Notes under the pieces: generated by a model | The model's input: only the letters and a program-made list of their open reading frames with translations | What the model was told of the DNA's origin: nothing | The model's database searches: none | In this document: piece after piece, positions 1 through 10,440 of the stretch | Layout: the number at the start of each line of letters is the position of its first letter | Position numbering within the stretch: the first letter of the stretch is position 1 | NCBI RefSeq assembly: GCF_029840925.1 | Contig: NZ_JAOCDM010000043.1 | Location: forward strand, 1-39,394 | Direction: 5' to 3' | DNA: 39,394 nucleotides | From: Pseudomonas sp. GD03858 | Lineage (GTDB): Bacteria > Pseudomonadota > Gammaproteobacteria > Pseudomonadales > Pseudomonadaceae | Program-made: the position numbers and the translations under genes

Positions 1-18
1 CAAGGCCGCTCCTACAGG
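1..18. repeat. Half of a REP-type palindrome cut by the window edge
   Basis: The first 18 bases carry the core CAAGGCCGCTCCTACAG, also found in the palindrome at 8854-8917. It lies just 3' of the lipoprotein gene, whose stop is at 34. The matching arm would be outside the window. Confidence 0.6.
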
Positions 19-33
19 GGTCGTGTGCGTGCT

Positions 34-759
34 TCAGTCTTTCTCCAGCACCCACTGCCGCGCGCCGGCGGCCAGTTCCGGCATTTCATCCGGCTTGGCC
101 CGGTTCACTGCCTGGAAGATTTCCAGCGTGTCGCCGTCACGCTTGAAGATCCACGGCGCGCCGCGCTGGTTGCGCTCCAGCCACAGGCTGTCGTTGCCCT
201 CGCCCATGGTCGCGCAATCGCCGGCCAGGCACAGGGCGAAGCGGTCCGGCCCAGGCAGGCCGGTGATGTTGCCAGTGTCGCTGAAGCGCACGACGGCGCC
301 CTTGCCCTGGCCTTCGACGATCTTCCAGTCGCCGCCCAGGTATTGCTGGTACAGCGCTTTCTCGAAGCTGCCTCCCAGCGGCGTGTTCTGGGGGCCTTCG
401 CTGCGCACGAAGGTTTGCTGGTGACCGGACGGGTCGGTCGCCAGCAACTCATCGCCGTCGAGCTTGAGCTGTTCGACCAGGCCACCTTCGAAGCTGACCT
501 GCCAGTCCTTCTCGTTGGCGCTCAGGCGCCCGTCGGCAGCCTCGAAGCCATTGCTGAAGCTGGCCTGCTGGTTCTTGACGTCGATCTTCCATTCGAACAC
601 CGGGCCCTGGGCGTCGAGGGCCTGGCGCAGGCTGGTGCCTTTGACGGCGGCGTCGATGGCGGCCTGGTTGATCCAGGTGCCGTTGAAGTCTTCGGGTTTG
701 TGGCTGGCGCAGCCGCCCAGGAGCAGGGCTGCCAGCGCGAGAGGCAATGCGTGGCGCAT
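34..759 (-). CDS. Predicted lipoprotein of unknown function
   Basis: A 241-residue protein with a short lipoprotein signal: charged start MRH, a hydrophobic stretch, then lipobox LLGGC with the cysteine at residue 17. The +2 residue is Ala rather than Asp, so outer-membrane sorting is expected by the Lol rule. The start at 759 is chosen because an upstream AAGGT lies at good spacing and the signal begins there; the frame stays open about 21 codons further but adds a Pro-rich stretch unlike a signal peptide. The mature part is rich in Gly, Asp and Trp, with a close cysteine pair (LCLAGDC) that might form a disulfide. I do not recognise a functional domain. It lies downstream of ridA on the same strand, 59 bases away with a GC-rich hairpin between. 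Confidence 0.8.
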   Translation of the reverse strand: MRHALPLALAALLLGGCASHKPEDFNGTWINQAAIDAAVKGTSLRQALDAQGPVFEWKIDVKNQQASFSNGFEAADGRLSANEKDWQVSFEGGLVEQLKLDGDELLATDPSGHQQTFVRSEGPQNTPLGGSFEKALYQQYLGGDWKIVEGQGKGAVVRFSDTGNITGLPGPDRFALCLAGDCATMGEGNDSLWLERNQRGAPWIFKRDGDTLEIFQAVNRAKPDEMPELAAGARQWVLEKD

Positions 760-789
760 GGTGGGGACCTTGGGGCAGGAGAGGGGGGG

Positions 790-808
790 GACGGGCGGGG
801 CGCCCGTC
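790..808 (-). terminator. GC-rich hairpin between ridA and the lipoprotein gene
   Basis: A perfect 8-bp stem (GACGGGCG / CGCCCGTC) with a 3-base loop lies 10 bases past the ridA stop. A C-rich run rather than a U-tract follows on the transcribed strand. It may attenuate transcription or protect the 3' end, but it is not a canonical intrinsic terminator. Confidence 0.35.
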
Positions 809-818
809 ACCGGGGGCA

Positions 819-1199
819 TCACTCGAGGACCAGGATGGCGTCCATTTCGACCTGGGCGCCCTTCGGCAGCGCGGCCACGCCGATGGCGGCGCGGGCCGGG
901 TAAGGCTGCTCGAAGTAGCGGCCCATGATCTCGTTGACCTTGGCGAAGTGGCTCAGGTCGGTGAGGAAGATGTTCAGCTTGACGATGTCCTTGAACGAAC
1001 CGCCAGCGGCTTCAGCGACCGACTTCAGGTTCTCGAACACCTGGACGGTCTGGGCTTCGAAGCCCTCGACCAGCTCCATGGTCTTCGGGTCGAGCGGGAT
1101 CTGGCCCGACATGTATACGGTGTTGCCAGCCTTGATCGCTTGCGAGTAGGTGCCGATGGCGGCAGGGGCCTTGTCGCTGGTGATGACGGTCTTGCTCAT
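819..1199 (-). CDS. ridA: RidA enamine/imine deaminase
   Basis: A 126-residue protein of the RidA/YjgF/UK114 family, which hydrolyses reactive 2-aminoacrylate and other enamine/imine products of PLP enzymes in the cytosol. Full family length. The conserved arginine is in YPARAAIGV (about residue 103), and the C-terminal VEMDAILV holds the conserved Glu. The start at 1199 is set by an AAGGAG 5 bases upstream; the reading frame runs longer upstream into spoT, but that part is out-of-frame spoT sequence. It follows spoT by 23 bases on the same strand, so the two are probably cotranscribed, an arrangement I recall from other pseudomonads. Confidence 0.95.
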   Translation of the reverse strand: MSKTVITSDKAPAAIGTYSQAIKAGNTVYMSGQIPLDPKTMELVEGFEAQTVQVFENLKSVAEAAGGSFKDIVKLNIFLTDLSHFAKVNEIMGRYFEQPYPARAAIGVAALPKGAQVEMDAILVLE

Positions 1200-1222
1200 G
1201 ATGACTCCTTGCGGTTGGCGGA

Positions 1223-3331
1223 CTACGCACGTGTCCGGGTGATGCGGACCACGCCGGTCAGGGTGCGCAGTTTCTTGATCACGCGGGCCAGGTGCACGCG
1301 GTCGCGCACGCTGACCACCAGTTGGACCACGCTGATACGGCCGTCGCGTTCGTCCATGCTGATTTTTTCGATGTTGCCGTCGGCGGCATTGACGCTGCTC
1401 GCCAAAAGGGCGATCAGGCCGCGCTGGTGCTCCAGCTCGACACGCAGCTCGACATTGAACTCGCCGGTGATGTCCTTGGCCCAGGAGAGTTGCAGGCACT
1501 TCTCGGGGTTATGCCGGATTTCGCTGATGTTGCGGCAGTCTTCCAGGTGCACGACCATGCCCTTGCCCGCCGACAGGTGGCCGACGATCGGATCGCCTGG
1601 GATCGGGGTGCAGCACTTGGCATAGCTGAGCACCAGGCCTTCGGTGCCGCGGATCGCCAGCGGGCCTTCCGGCGCCGGCAGCTGTTCGCCTTCGGCGGAC
1701 AGCAGGCGTCGGGCGACCACGTAGGCCATGCGATTGCCCAGGCCGATGTCTTCGAGCAGGTCTTCGACCAGCTCCAGGCGGTACTCGGCAAGAATCGACT
1801 GGATGCGCTCCTGGGGGATCTTCTCCAGGCTGCTGTCGAAGCCGGTCAGCACCTTGTTCAGCAGGCGTTCGCCAAGGCTGATGGACTCGGAGCGGCGTTG
1901 CTGCTTGAGGGCGTGGCGAATGTGCGTGCGTGCCTTGCCGGTGACCACGAAGTTGAGCCAGGCCGGGTTGGGGCGCGCGCCCGGGGCGCTGACGATCTCG
2001 ACGGTGGAGCCGCTCTGCAGTGGCTCGGACAGCGGCGCCAGGCGGCGGTTGATGCGGCAGGCGATGCAGCTGTTGCCGACATCGGTGTGCACCGCGTAGG
2101 CGAAGTCGACGGCGGTGGAGCCCTTGGGCAGCTCCATGATCCGGCCTTTGGGGGTGAAGACGTAGACCTCGTCCGGGAACAGGTCGATCTTCACGCTCTC
2201 GATGAATTCCAGCGAGTTGCCGGCACGCTGCTGCAGTTCGAGGATGCCCTTGACCCACTGGCGGGCGCGGGCGTGGCTGCCCTTGGGCTGCTCTTGCTCG
2301 TTGGATTTGTACAGCCAGTGCGCGGCGATGCCGTTGTTGGCCATCTCTTCCATCTCGCGGGTGCGGATCTGGATCTCGATGGGCACGCCGTGCATGCCGA
2401 ACAGCGTGGTGTGCAGCGACTGGTAGCCGTTGGCCTTGGGGATCGCGATGTAGTCCTTGAACCGCCCCGGCAGTGGCTTGTACAGGTTGTGCACGGCGCC
2501 GAGCACGCGGTAGCAGGTGTCGACCTTGTCGACGATGATGCGGAAGGCGTACACGTCCATGATTTCGGTGAAGGCGCGGCGCTTGCCGCGCATCTTCTTG
2601 TAGATGCCATAGAGGTGTTTCTGCCGGCCACTGACCTCGCCCTCGATACCGTCGGCGGCCAGGCAGTTGGCCAGCGAGGTTTCGATCTTGGCGACGATTT
2701 CCTTGCGGTTGCCGCGCGCGGCCTTCACCGCTCGGTGGATCAGCGACGAGCGCATCGGGTGCATGGCCTTGAAGCCGAGGTCCTCGAACTCCACGCGCAC
2801 GGTGTGCATGCCCAGGCGGTTGGCGATGGGCGCGTAGATCTCGAGGGTTTCCTTGGCGATGCGCCGGCGCTTTTCGCCGGACAGCACTTCGAGGGTGCGC
2901 ATGTTGTGCAGGCGGTCGGCCAGCTTGACCAGGATCACGCGGATGTCGCGAGCCATGGCCATGGCCATTTTCTGGAAGTTCTCGGCCTGCGCCTCGGCCT
3001 TGGTCTCGAAGTTCATCTGGGTCAGCTTGCTGACCCCGTCGACCAGCTCGGCGACGGTCTCGCCGAACTGCTGGCTCAAGGCTTCCTTGGCGATGCCGGT
3101 GTCTTCGATCACGTCGTGCAGCATGGCCGCCATCAGGCTCTGATGGTCCATGTGCATGTCGGCGAGGATGCTGGCGACCGCCAGCGGATGGGTCACGTAG
3201 GGCTCGCCGCTGCGGCGGCGCTGGCCATCGTGGGCCTGCTCGGCGTAGAAGTAGGCCCGGCGAACCAGGTTGACCTGTTCGGGGCCCAGATAGGTCGACA
3301 GCCGTTCGGCGAGGGCTTCTATACCCGGCAT
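1223..3331 (-). CDS. spoT: SpoT/Rel bifunctional (p)ppGpp synthetase-hydrolase
   Basis: A 702-residue RelA/SpoT homologue that makes and degrades (p)ppGpp in the stringent response. Order of parts: N-terminal HD hydrolase (H48 in YVTHPL, H72-D73 in [11 protein letters not shown]139 in LADRLHN); synthetase around residues 230-340 with GRFKDYIA and [11 protein letters not shown] near 385-445; C-terminal ACT near 625-700. The HD residues are all present, so hydrolase should be active. The synthetase carries RFKD, the RxKD form typical of bifunctional Rel/SpoT rather than the ExDD form of RelA. An AAGAGGTG precedes the ATG. It lies 59 bases downstream of rpoZ, as in many gamma-proteobacteria, but gmk, the usual neighbour of rpoZ, is 5.3 kb away. 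Confidence 0.97.
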   Translation of the reverse strand: MPGIEALAERLSTYLGPEQVNLVRRAYFYAEQAHDGQRRRSGEPYVTHPLAVASILADMHMDHQSLMAAMLHDVIEDTGIAKEALSQQFGETVAELVDGVSKLTQMNFETKAEAQAENFQKMAMAMARDIRVILVKLADRLHNMRTLEVLSGEKRRRIAKETLEIYAPIANRLGMHTVRVEFEDLGFKAMHPMRSSLIHRAVKAARGNRKEIVAKIETSLANCLAADGIEGEVSGRQKHLYGIYKKMRGKRRAFTEIMDVYAFRIIVDKVDTCYRVLGAVHNLYKPLPGRFKDYIAIPKANGYQSLHTTLFGMHGVPIEIQIRTREMEEMANNGIAAHWLYKSNEQEQPKGSHARARQWVKGILELQQRAGNSLEFIESVKIDLFPDEVYVFTPKGRIMELPKGSTAVDFAYAVHTDVGNSCIACRINRRLAPLSEPLQSGSTVEIVSAPGARPNPAWLNFVVTGKARTHIRHALKQQRRSESISLGERLLNKVLTGFDSSLEKIPQERIQSILAEYRLELVEDLLEDIGLGNRMAYVVARRLLSAEGEQLPAPEGPLAIRGTEGLVLSYAKCCTPIPGDPIVGHLSAGKGMVVHLEDCRNISEIRHNPEKCLQLSWAKDITGEFNVELRVELEHQRGLIALLASSVNAADGNIEKISMDERDGRISVVQLVVSVRDRVHLARVIKKLRTLTGVVRITRTRA

Positions 3332-3390
3332 GGTTTCACCTCTTGCGGAAGAAGAGGGCCTTGCGCCGCACGGTGTCGACTGGGCATCAA

Positions 3391-3654
3391 TCAGACGGCC
3401 TCGTTGTTCTCGTCCTCGAACGCGGCGAATACCGGATCCTCGGTGACGATCTCTTCGGCGGCGATGAACTCTGGGGTGACGATGCCTTCGGCGATTTCAC
3501 GCAGGGCGACGACGGTCGGCTTGTCGTTTTCCCACGCAACGCGTGGTTCCTTGCCGCCGGTAGCCAGCTGGCGGGCGCGCTTGGTCGAGAGCATGACCAG
3601 CTCGAAGCGGTTATCCACGTGTTCCAGGCAGTCTTCAACAGTTACGCGGGCCAT
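3391..3654 (-). CDS. rpoZ: RNA polymerase omega subunit
   Basis: An 87-residue protein starting [19 protein letters not shown], the conserved N-terminus of bacterial omega. It assists folding and assembly of beta' and forms part of a ppGpp binding site on RNA polymerase in gamma-proteobacteria. Length matches the Pseudomonas protein. The start at 3654 has a GAGGAAG about 5 bases upstream; a longer frame to 3735 lacks a ribosome site and family similarity. The acidic C-terminus (EDENNEAV) is normal. It precedes spoT on the same strand, linking a ppGpp target with its synthesis. Confidence 0.96.
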   Translation of the reverse strand: MARVTVEDCLEHVDNRFELVMLSTKRARQLATGGKEPRVAWENDKPTVVALREIAEGIVTPEFIAAEEIVTEDPVFAAFEDENNEAV

Positions 3655-3774
3655 GGTCTTCCTCAGTAGCAAATGCGGTAGGCGTGCGCCCAGAATGGGC
3701 AGGCGGACTCGATAGTTTAAAAAATCACCAGCCAATAGGGAAGGGCTGTTTTGTCGGGTGTGCCTGTGGCGCCT

Positions 3775-3850
3775 CTATCGCGGGGCAAGCCCGCTCCCAC
3801 GAATGTGTTCCCGAAACGGGCAACGTGGGAGCGGGCTTGCCCCGCGATAG
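3775..3850. repeat. Paired REP palindrome, GGGGCAAGCCCG type
   Basis: Perfect 26-base inverted arms (3775-3800 and 3825-3850) around a 24-base centre. Each arm carries its own small hairpin GCGGG-GCAAG-CCCGC. It lies in the 278-base gap between the 3' end of the LysR gene and the rpoZ start, two same-strand genes. The outer flank CTATCG/CGATAG also pairs. Confidence 0.9.
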
Positions 3851-3932
3851 GGTCGATCCAGACGACTGGGGCCAACCGCCGATGCCCGACAATAGCCTGC
3901 CGTCCATCGCCGACACAACCGCCCTTGACGCG

Positions 3933-4808
3933 TTAACGCAACATTGCGTCGCGCAGGCGCGGAGTCAGCTCCTCGAACAGCGTCTGCACCGAGCGCAGGG
4001 CGCGGCAGTCGGGCCGCGTCAGCAGCCACAGCTGGGTATCGCAGCCGGGCAGCGGGCCGCTCAGCGCCTCGACGCCGGGAAGGTCGTGGACCATGTAGTC
4101 GGGCAGCGCCGCCACGCCCAGGCCGGTGGTCACCAGTTGGGCGATGGTCGACATGCCGCTGCACTGGTAGCGTGGAATCAGCCCTGGATGATGCTGGTTG
4201 CGCCAGACCACGGTGGCGTGGTCCTGCATGGAGTCGTCGGGGGCGATCCATGGCACGCTGGTGGCGGATTCCTGCAAGCGCTCGCGCAAAGCCGGTTGGC
4301 CGCAGACCACGTACGAGGTCGAACCCAGACAGCGGCCCACCAGGTGTTCCGGCGGCGTGTTGGTCAGACGCAGGGCGATATCGGCGTCGCGGCGGCTGAG
4401 GTTGGCGAAGGTGTTGGACGTGCCCATCTCCAGCGACAGCGCCGGGTAGTTGGCCATGAACTCGGCCAGGGCCGGCAGCAGCAGGCTGTGCAGCACCGCC
4501 TCGGTGCAGGTCAGCCGCACGGTGCCGCTGACCACCTGCTCGCCGCTGGTCAGGGCGATGCGTGCCGCGTCCAGCGCCTGTTCGGCGCGCTCGGCCTGCT
4601 CGGCCAGGGCCTGGGCGGTGTCGGTGGGCAGGTATCCTTTGCGGCTCTTGACGAACAGCGCGGTGCCCAGCGCCGACTCCAGCCGGCGGATCGAGCGGAA
4701 CACGGTGGAAACGTCGACCTTGAGCAGTTCGGCGGCCTTGGCCAGGGAGCGGCCGCGCTCCAGTGCCAGGACCAGGGCGAGGTCCGCATGGTTGATCTGA
4801 TATTGCAT
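3933..4808 (-). CDS. LysR-family regulator, probably of the adjacent polyamine genes
   Basis: A 291-residue LysR-type regulator. The N-terminal winged helix-turn-helix covers about residues 5-65 (RSLAKAAELLKVDVSTVFRS, then RRLESALGTALFVKSRKG); the rest fits the periplasmic-binding-protein-like effector domain. The start at 4808 matches the family N-terminus, although no strong ribosome site is visible; starts further upstream would add an atypical leader of up to 32 residues. It is divergent from the gamma-glutamylpolyamine synthetase gene with a 208-base gap, the usual LysR arrangement, so I infer it controls that operon. The inducer is unknown. In E. coli (PuuR) and P. aeruginosa (PauR) comparable genes are controlled by repressors of another family. 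Confidence 0.85.
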   Translation of the reverse strand: MQYQINHADLALVLALERGRSLAKAAELLKVDVSTVFRSIRRLESALGTALFVKSRKGYLPTDTAQALAEQAERAEQALDAARIALTSGEQVVSGTVRLTCTEAVLHSLLLPALAEFMANYPALSLEMGTSNTFANLSRRDADIALRLTNTPPEHLVGRCLGSTSYVVCGQPALRERLQESATSVPWIAPDDSMQDHATVVWRNQHHPGLIPRYQCSGMSTIAQLVTTGLGVAALPDYMVHDLPGVEALSGPLPGCDTQLWLLTRPDCRALRSVQTLFEELTPRLRDAMLR

Positions 4809-4858
4809 CGATGCACGCTCTGCTTGCCGAAATGCCAATGTCTGTTGCGTTGGGGCCA

Positions 4859-4888
4859 TTTTATAGTGAAACGGCCCCCGGGAATCAA
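4859..4888 (-). promoter_or_regulatory. Candidate promoter of the LysR gene
   Basis: On the minus strand, a -35-like TTGATT (4883-4888) and -10-like TATAAA (4859-4864) are separated by 18 bases and would give a leader of about 45 bases. The same AT-rich patch read rightward contains TATAGT (4862-4867), a possible -10 for the synthetase operon without a good -35, as expected for an activator-dependent promoter. Judged by eye only. Confidence 0.4.
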
Positions 4889-5016
4889 TGCAGCCGGTCG
4901 GCAACCAGCCCCCAACGATGGGTCAGTGAAAAGAACAACAGCAGCACCATCGTCGCCTTGCGAGGCGTCATCCGCAGTTCCCCACATCGCCGCTCCGAAT
5001 CAAAGGATGTACAGCC

Positions 5017-6399
5017 ATGACGTCGGTCTCCCCGTGCGCCAGTTCTTCCCGCGAGATGAATGAGTTCCTGGATGCCCATCCGGATACCCAGTACGTCGAC
5101 CTGCTGATCTCCGACATGAACGGGGTGGTGCGCGGCAAGCGCATCGAGCGCGCCAGCCTGCACAAGGTGTACGAGAAGGGCATCAACCTGCCGGCCTCGC
5201 TCTTCGCCCTGGACATCAACGGCTCGACCGTCGAGAGCACCGGCCTGGGCCTGGACATCGGCGATGCCGACCGCATCTGTTTCCCGATTCCCGGTACGCT
5301 CTGCGACGAGCCATGGCAGAAGCGTCCGACCGCGCAGTTGCTGATGACCATGCACGAGCTGGACGGCGCGCCGTTCTTCGCCGATCCGCGGGAAGTCCTG
5401 CGCCAGGTGGTGAGCAAGTTCGACGACCTGGGGCTGGATATCTGCGCCGCGTTCGAGCTGGAGTTCTACCTGATCGACCAGGACAACCTCAACGGCCGCC
5501 CGCAGCCGCCGCGCTCGCCGATCTCGGGCAAGCGCCCGCAGTCGACCCAGGTGTACCTGATCGATGATCTCGACGAATACGCCGACTGCCTGCAGGACAT
5601 GCTCGAAGCCGCCAAGGAACAAGGTTTGCCGGCCGACGCCATCGTCAAGGAAAGCGCGCCGGCGCAGTTCGAGGTGAACCTGCATCATGTCGCCGACCCG
5701 CTGAAGGCCTGCGACTACGCGATCCTGCTCAAGCGCCTGATCAAGAACGTCGCCTACGACCATGAGATGGACTCCACCTTCATGGCCAAGCCCTACCCAG
5801 GTCAGGCGGGCAACGGCCTGCACGTGCATATTTCGCTGCTGGACAAGAAAACCGGCAAGAACATCTTCGCCAACGCCGACCCGTTGCAGAGCGACACCCT
5901 GCGCCACGCCATTGGTGGCGTGCTGGAGACCATGCCGGCGTCGATGGCGTTCTTGTGCCCGAACATCAACTCCTACCGCCGCTTCGGCGCCCAGTTCTAC
6001 GTGCCCAACGCGCCGAGCTGGGGCCTGGACAACCGCACCGTGGCGGTCCGCGTGCCGACCGACAGCAGCGAGAACGTGCGCATCGAGCACCGCGTGACCG
6101 GTGCCGACGCCAACCCGTACCTGATGCTCGCGGCGATCCTCGCCGGCATCCACCACGGCCTGACCAACCAGGTCGAGCCGGACGCGCCGATCGAAGGCAA
6201 CGCCTACGAGCAATTGGAACAGAGCCTGCCGAACAACCTGCGCGACGCCCTGCGCGCGCTGGACGACAGCGAAATCCTCAACCAATACATCAGCCCGGAC
6301 TACATCGATATCTTCGTGGCCTGCAAGGAGAGCGAGCTGGCCGAGTTCGAAGTGTCGATCTCCGACCTCGAGTACAACTGGTACCTGCACACGGTGTAA
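5017..6399 (+). CDS. Gamma-glutamylpolyamine synthetase (PuuA/PauA-type glutamine synthetase)
   Basis: A 460-residue type-III-like glutamine synthetase homologue. Family members ligate glutamate to an amine such as putrescine using ATP, the first step of the gamma-glutamylated polyamine pathway. Visible landmarks are the beta-grasp N-domain (VDLLISDMNGVVRGKRI), the catalytic-domain segments AAFELEFYLID and ESAPAQFEVN, the GNGLHVHISL metal/ATP motif and the C-terminal VTGADANPYLM. It lacks the adenylylation-loop tyrosine context of GlnA. The start at 5017 has an AAAGGA about 10 bases upstream; an internal ATG at 5056 is an alternative. The next gene starts 4 bases after its stop. Pseudomonads carry several paralogues, and related enzymes act on isopropylamine (IpuC) or other amines, so the exact substrate is uncertain. 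Confidence 0.88.
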   Translation: MTSVSPCASSSREMNEFLDAHPDTQYVDLLISDMNGVVRGKRIERASLHKVYEKGINLPASLFALDINGSTVESTGLGLDIGDADRICFPIPGTLCDEPWQKRPTAQLLMTMHELDGAPFFADPREVLRQVVSKFDDLGLDICAAFELEFYLIDQDNLNGRPQPPRSPISGKRPQSTQVYLIDDLDEYADCLQDMLEAAKEQGLPADAIVKESAPAQFEVNLHHVADPLKACDYAILLKRLIKNVAYDHEMDSTFMAKPYPGQAGNGLHVHISLLDKKTGKNIFANADPLQSDTLRHAIGGVLETMPASMAFLCPNINSYRRFGAQFYVPNAPSWGLDNRTVAVRVPTDSSENVRIEHRVTGADANPYLMLAAILAGIHHGLTNQVEPDAPIEGNAYEQLEQSLPNNLRDALRALDDSEILNQYISPDYIDIFVACKESELAEFEVSISDLEYNWYLHTV

Positions 6400-6403
6400 G
6401 CCC

Positions 6404-7177
6404 ATGAGCGCAATTGCGGTCCCCTTGATCGGTGTCAGCGCCTGCCGCCAGCAGGTGGGGAAGAACTCGTCGCACACGGTGGGCGACAAGTATGTCGAGG
6501 CCGCAGCCTTTGCCGGGTTGCCGCTGATCCTGCCGGCGCGTGACGGCGGCAGCGACACCCAGGCGCTGCTGGCCCGCTTCGATGGCATTCTTTTTACCGG
6601 TTCGCCTTCAAATGTCGAGCCGCATCATTACAATGGCGCGCCCAGCGCGGAAGGTACCCGGCACGATCTTGCACGTGATCGCCTGACCTTGCCGCTGCTG
6701 CAGGCGGCCATTGCCGCCGGTGTGCCGGTGTTGTGCATCTGCCGTGGCTTCCAGGAACTGAACGTGGCCCTTGGCGGCAGCCTGCACCAGCGCGTGCAGG
6801 AACTGCCCGGCTACCTGGACCACCGCGAACCTGAGGACGCACCCCTGGAGGTGCAATACGGCCCTCGTCATCCTGTCGCGGTCACCGCGGGCGGGTTGTT
6901 CGAGCGCCTGGGCCTGGCTGGGCAGTTCGAGGTCAACTCGCTGCACAGCCAGGGCATCGACCGCCTGGCTCCGGGCCTGCGCGTCGAGGCACGGGCCCCG
7001 GATGGCCTGATCGAAGCGGTGTCGATGCCTGATGCGCCGGGCTTTGTAGTCGGCGTGCAGTGGCACCCTGAATGGCGTTTCGCCGAAAACCCGGTCTCGC
7101 TGCGCCTGTTCGAGGCGTTTCGCGAGGCTTGCATTGCCCATGCTGCTCGGGAGGGTGTGCGTCAGGAAACACGCTGA
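6404..7177 (+). CDS. Class I glutamine amidotransferase, gamma-glutamyl-GABA hydrolase type (PuuD-like)
   Basis: A 257-residue peptidase C26 family protein. PuuD-type enzymes hydrolyse gamma-glutamyl-GABA to glutamate and GABA in the cytosol, closing the gamma-glutamylated putrescine route. The nucleophile C113 is in CICRGFQE and the His-Glu pair H221/E223 in QWHPEW, so the triad looks intact. FTGSPSNVEPHHY is the family's oxyanion/substrate segment. The gene begins 4 bases after the synthetase stop with only a weak GGTG ribosome site, suggesting translational coupling. The context with synthetase and permease supports polyamine catabolism, but no oxidase or aldehyde dehydrogenase is in this operon; kauB lies at 21.6 kb. 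Confidence 0.88.
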   Translation: MSAIAVPLIGVSACRQQVGKNSSHTVGDKYVEAAAFAGLPLILPARDGGSDTQALLARFDGILFTGSPSNVEPHHYNGAPSAEGTRHDLARDRLTLPLLQAAIAAGVPVLCICRGFQELNVALGGSLHQRVQELPGYLDHREPEDAPLEVQYGPRHPVAVTAGGLFERLGLAGQFEVNSLHSQGIDRLAPGLRVEARAPDGLIEAVSMPDAPGFVVGVQWHPEWRFAENPVSLRLFEAFREACIAHAAREGVRQETR

Positions 7178-7217
7178 CGTTAGCCGAAGGTCTTGGATGA
7201 CCGTGCCCCCACCACGA

Positions 7218-7236
7218 GCTTTCAATGAGTGAAAGC
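7218..7236 (+). other. Small hairpin in the amidotransferase-permease gap
   Basis: GCTTTCA / TGAAAGC form a 7-bp stem with a 5-base loop in the 113-base gap before the permease. No U-tract follows. It may be an mRNA processing or stability element; a chance occurrence is also possible. Confidence 0.25.
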
Positions 7237-7290
7237 GGGCCCTCTACGGCGGGCCTGTGAGAACAATTCCAATAGTTACGGCACAGACTC

Positions 7291-8832
7291 ATGAATGAAT
7301 ACACAGAAGCCGGACGCCCGCCCGACGCGGCGTCCGACTCGGGCAACACCCAGCGCGGCAAGGGCCTGGCCAAGGGCCGCCTCGGCCTGCTGGCCAGCGT
7401 CGTGCTGGGCATTTCCACCATCGCCCCGGTCTACACCCTGACCGGCGCGCTAGGCCCGACCGTGCGCGAAGTCGGCGCCCACCTGCCAGCGGTGTTCATC
7501 GTCGGCTTCCTGCCGATGCTCCTGGTGGCCCTGGGCTACCGCGAGCTGAACTCGGCCGAGCCCGACAGCGGCACCTCCTTCACCTGGTCGGCCCGGGCCT
7601 TCGGTCCAATGATCGGCTGGATCGGTGGCTGGGGGCTGGTGGTCGCCACCACCATCGTGCTGTCCAACCTGGCGGGCGTGGCGGTGGACTTCTTCTACCT
7701 GTTCCTGGCCCAGATCACCGGCAACCAGGAGCTGGCGGCGCTGGCGGACAACCTGCTGATCAACGTCAGCACCTGTTGCGTGTTCATCGCCCTGGCTGTG
7801 TGGATCTGTTGCCGTGGCATGGCCACCACCATGACCGTGCAGTACGGGTTGGTGGCCTTGCAGCTGCTGGTGTTGATCGGCTTCGCGTTCGCCGCCTTCG
7901 GCGAGACCACGGCGCCGCCACCGCTGGCATTCGATCTTGCCTGGTTCAATCCATTCGGCGTCGAGTCGTTCTCGGCCTTTGCCGCCGGCCTGTCGCTGTC
8001 GATCTTCATCTTCTGGGGCTGGGACGTGTGCCTGACCGTCAGTGAAGAGTCGGTCGGCAGCGAAGAGGTGCCGGGCAAGGCCGCCACCTGGACCGTGCTG
8101 CTGATCCTCGGCCTGTACCTGCTCACCGCCATCGCCACCCTGCAGTTCGCCGGGATCAGCGAGCAGGGCCTGGGCCTGGGCAACCCGCGCATCCAGGAGA
8201 ACGTGTTCGCCCACTTGGCCGGCCCGGTCATGGGGCCGCTGGCGATCCTGATGTCCATCGCCGTGCTGGCCAGCACCGCCGCCTCGCTGCAGTCGACCTT
8301 CGTCTCGCCGGCGCGCACCTTGCTGGCCATGGGGTACTACGGCGCCGTGCCACAGCGCTTCGCCACGGTCTGCCCGCGTTCGCAGACGCCGCGCTATGCG
8401 ACCATCTGTGCTGGCATTGCCGCGGGCCTGTTCTACGTGACCATGCGCACGCTCAGCGAGAACGTGCTGGCGGACACCATCACCGCGCTGGGCATGATGA
8501 TCTGCTTCTATTACTCGCTGACGGCGTTCGCCTGCGTGTGGTACTTCCGCCGCAGCCTGTTCGACAGTGTGCGCCACTTCTTCATGCGCGGCGTGTGCCC
8601 GCTGGTGGGCGGGGTGATCCTGTCGGTGATCTTCGTGCGCACGGCGATCGACAGCGCTTCGCCGGACTTCGGCAGCGGCTCGCATGTGGGCGGGCTGGGG
8701 CTGGTGTTCGTGATCGCGGCGATCATCTCGGCACTGGGGATCGTGCTGATGATGCTGTCGCGGCTGCGGGCGCCGGCGTATTTCCTGGGGGCTACCCTGC
8801 GTCAGCAGGCGACCATTCAGCTGCAGGAATGA
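7291..8832 (+). CDS. APC-family amino acid/polyamine permease
   Basis: A 513-residue inner-membrane transporter of the APC superfamily. About 12 hydrophobic helices follow a roughly 30-residue polar, cytoplasmic N-terminus. The first helix holds the family's unwound substrate segment (GISTIAPVYTLTGALGPT), and FTWSARAFGPMIGW and SARTLLAMG-like SPARTLLAMGYYG are family landmarks. It follows the synthetase and amidotransferase on the same strand, so I infer uptake of the amine or polyamine that those enzymes process (a PuuP-like role). No strong Shine-Dalgarno site is visible before 7291. It ends 22 bases before a REP palindrome shared with the convergent gmk. Confidence 0.87.
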   Translation: MNEYTEAGRPPDAASDSGNTQRGKGLAKGRLGLLASVVLGISTIAPVYTLTGALGPTVREVGAHLPAVFIVGFLPMLLVALGYRELNSAEPDSGTSFTWSARAFGPMIGWIGGWGLVVATTIVLSNLAGVAVDFFYLFLAQITGNQELAALADNLLINVSTCCVFIALAVWICCRGMATTMTVQYGLVALQLLVLIGFAFAAFGETTAPPPLAFDLAWFNPFGVESFSAFAAGLSLSIFIFWGWDVCLTVSEESVGSEEVPGKAATWTVLLILGLYLLTAIATLQFAGISEQGLGLGNPRIQENVFAHLAGPVMGPLAILMSIAVLASTAASLQSTFVSPARTLLAMGYYGAVPQRFATVCPRSQTPRYATICAGIAAGLFYVTMRTLSENVLADTITALGMMICFYYSLTAFACVWYFRRSLFDSVRHFFMRGVCPLVGGVILSVIFVRTAIDSASPDFGSGSHVGGLGLVFVIAAIISALGIVLMMLSRLRAPAYFLGATLRQQATIQLQE

Positions 8833-8853
8833 AGCTGGGGGCGCTCTGCGCCC

Positions 8854-8917
8854 CTATCGCGACACAAGGCCGCTCCTACAGGTACAGCGCTGTAGGAGCG
8901 GCCTTGTGTCGCGATAG
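8854..8917. repeat. Paired REP palindrome, variant GACACAAGGCCGC type
   Basis: Perfect 27-base inverted arms (8854-8880, 8891-8917) with a 10-base centre, between the convergent 3' ends of the permease and gmk. This variant keeps the flank CTATCG and tail CGCTCCTACA of the REP family but its core has lost most of the internal GCGGG/CCCGC stem. It probably serves as the shared 3' end of both transcripts. Confidence 0.88.
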
Positions 8918-8942
8918 GGCCTCGCAGAGGCCCCGGCGGTCT

Positions 8943-10440
<1,498 letters not shown>

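Noticed and set aside
1292..3715. Long rightward open frame (807 codons) opposite spoT and rpoZ
   Set aside because: It mirrors spoT on the other strand. High GC with strong third-position bias leaves antisense frames open; no ribosome site or family match is seen.
4885..6588. Leftward frame of 567 codons opposite the synthetase gene
   Set aside because: Antisense shadow of a well-supported glutamine synthetase gene; its composition (Val, Gln, His, Arg rich) is typical of such shadows.
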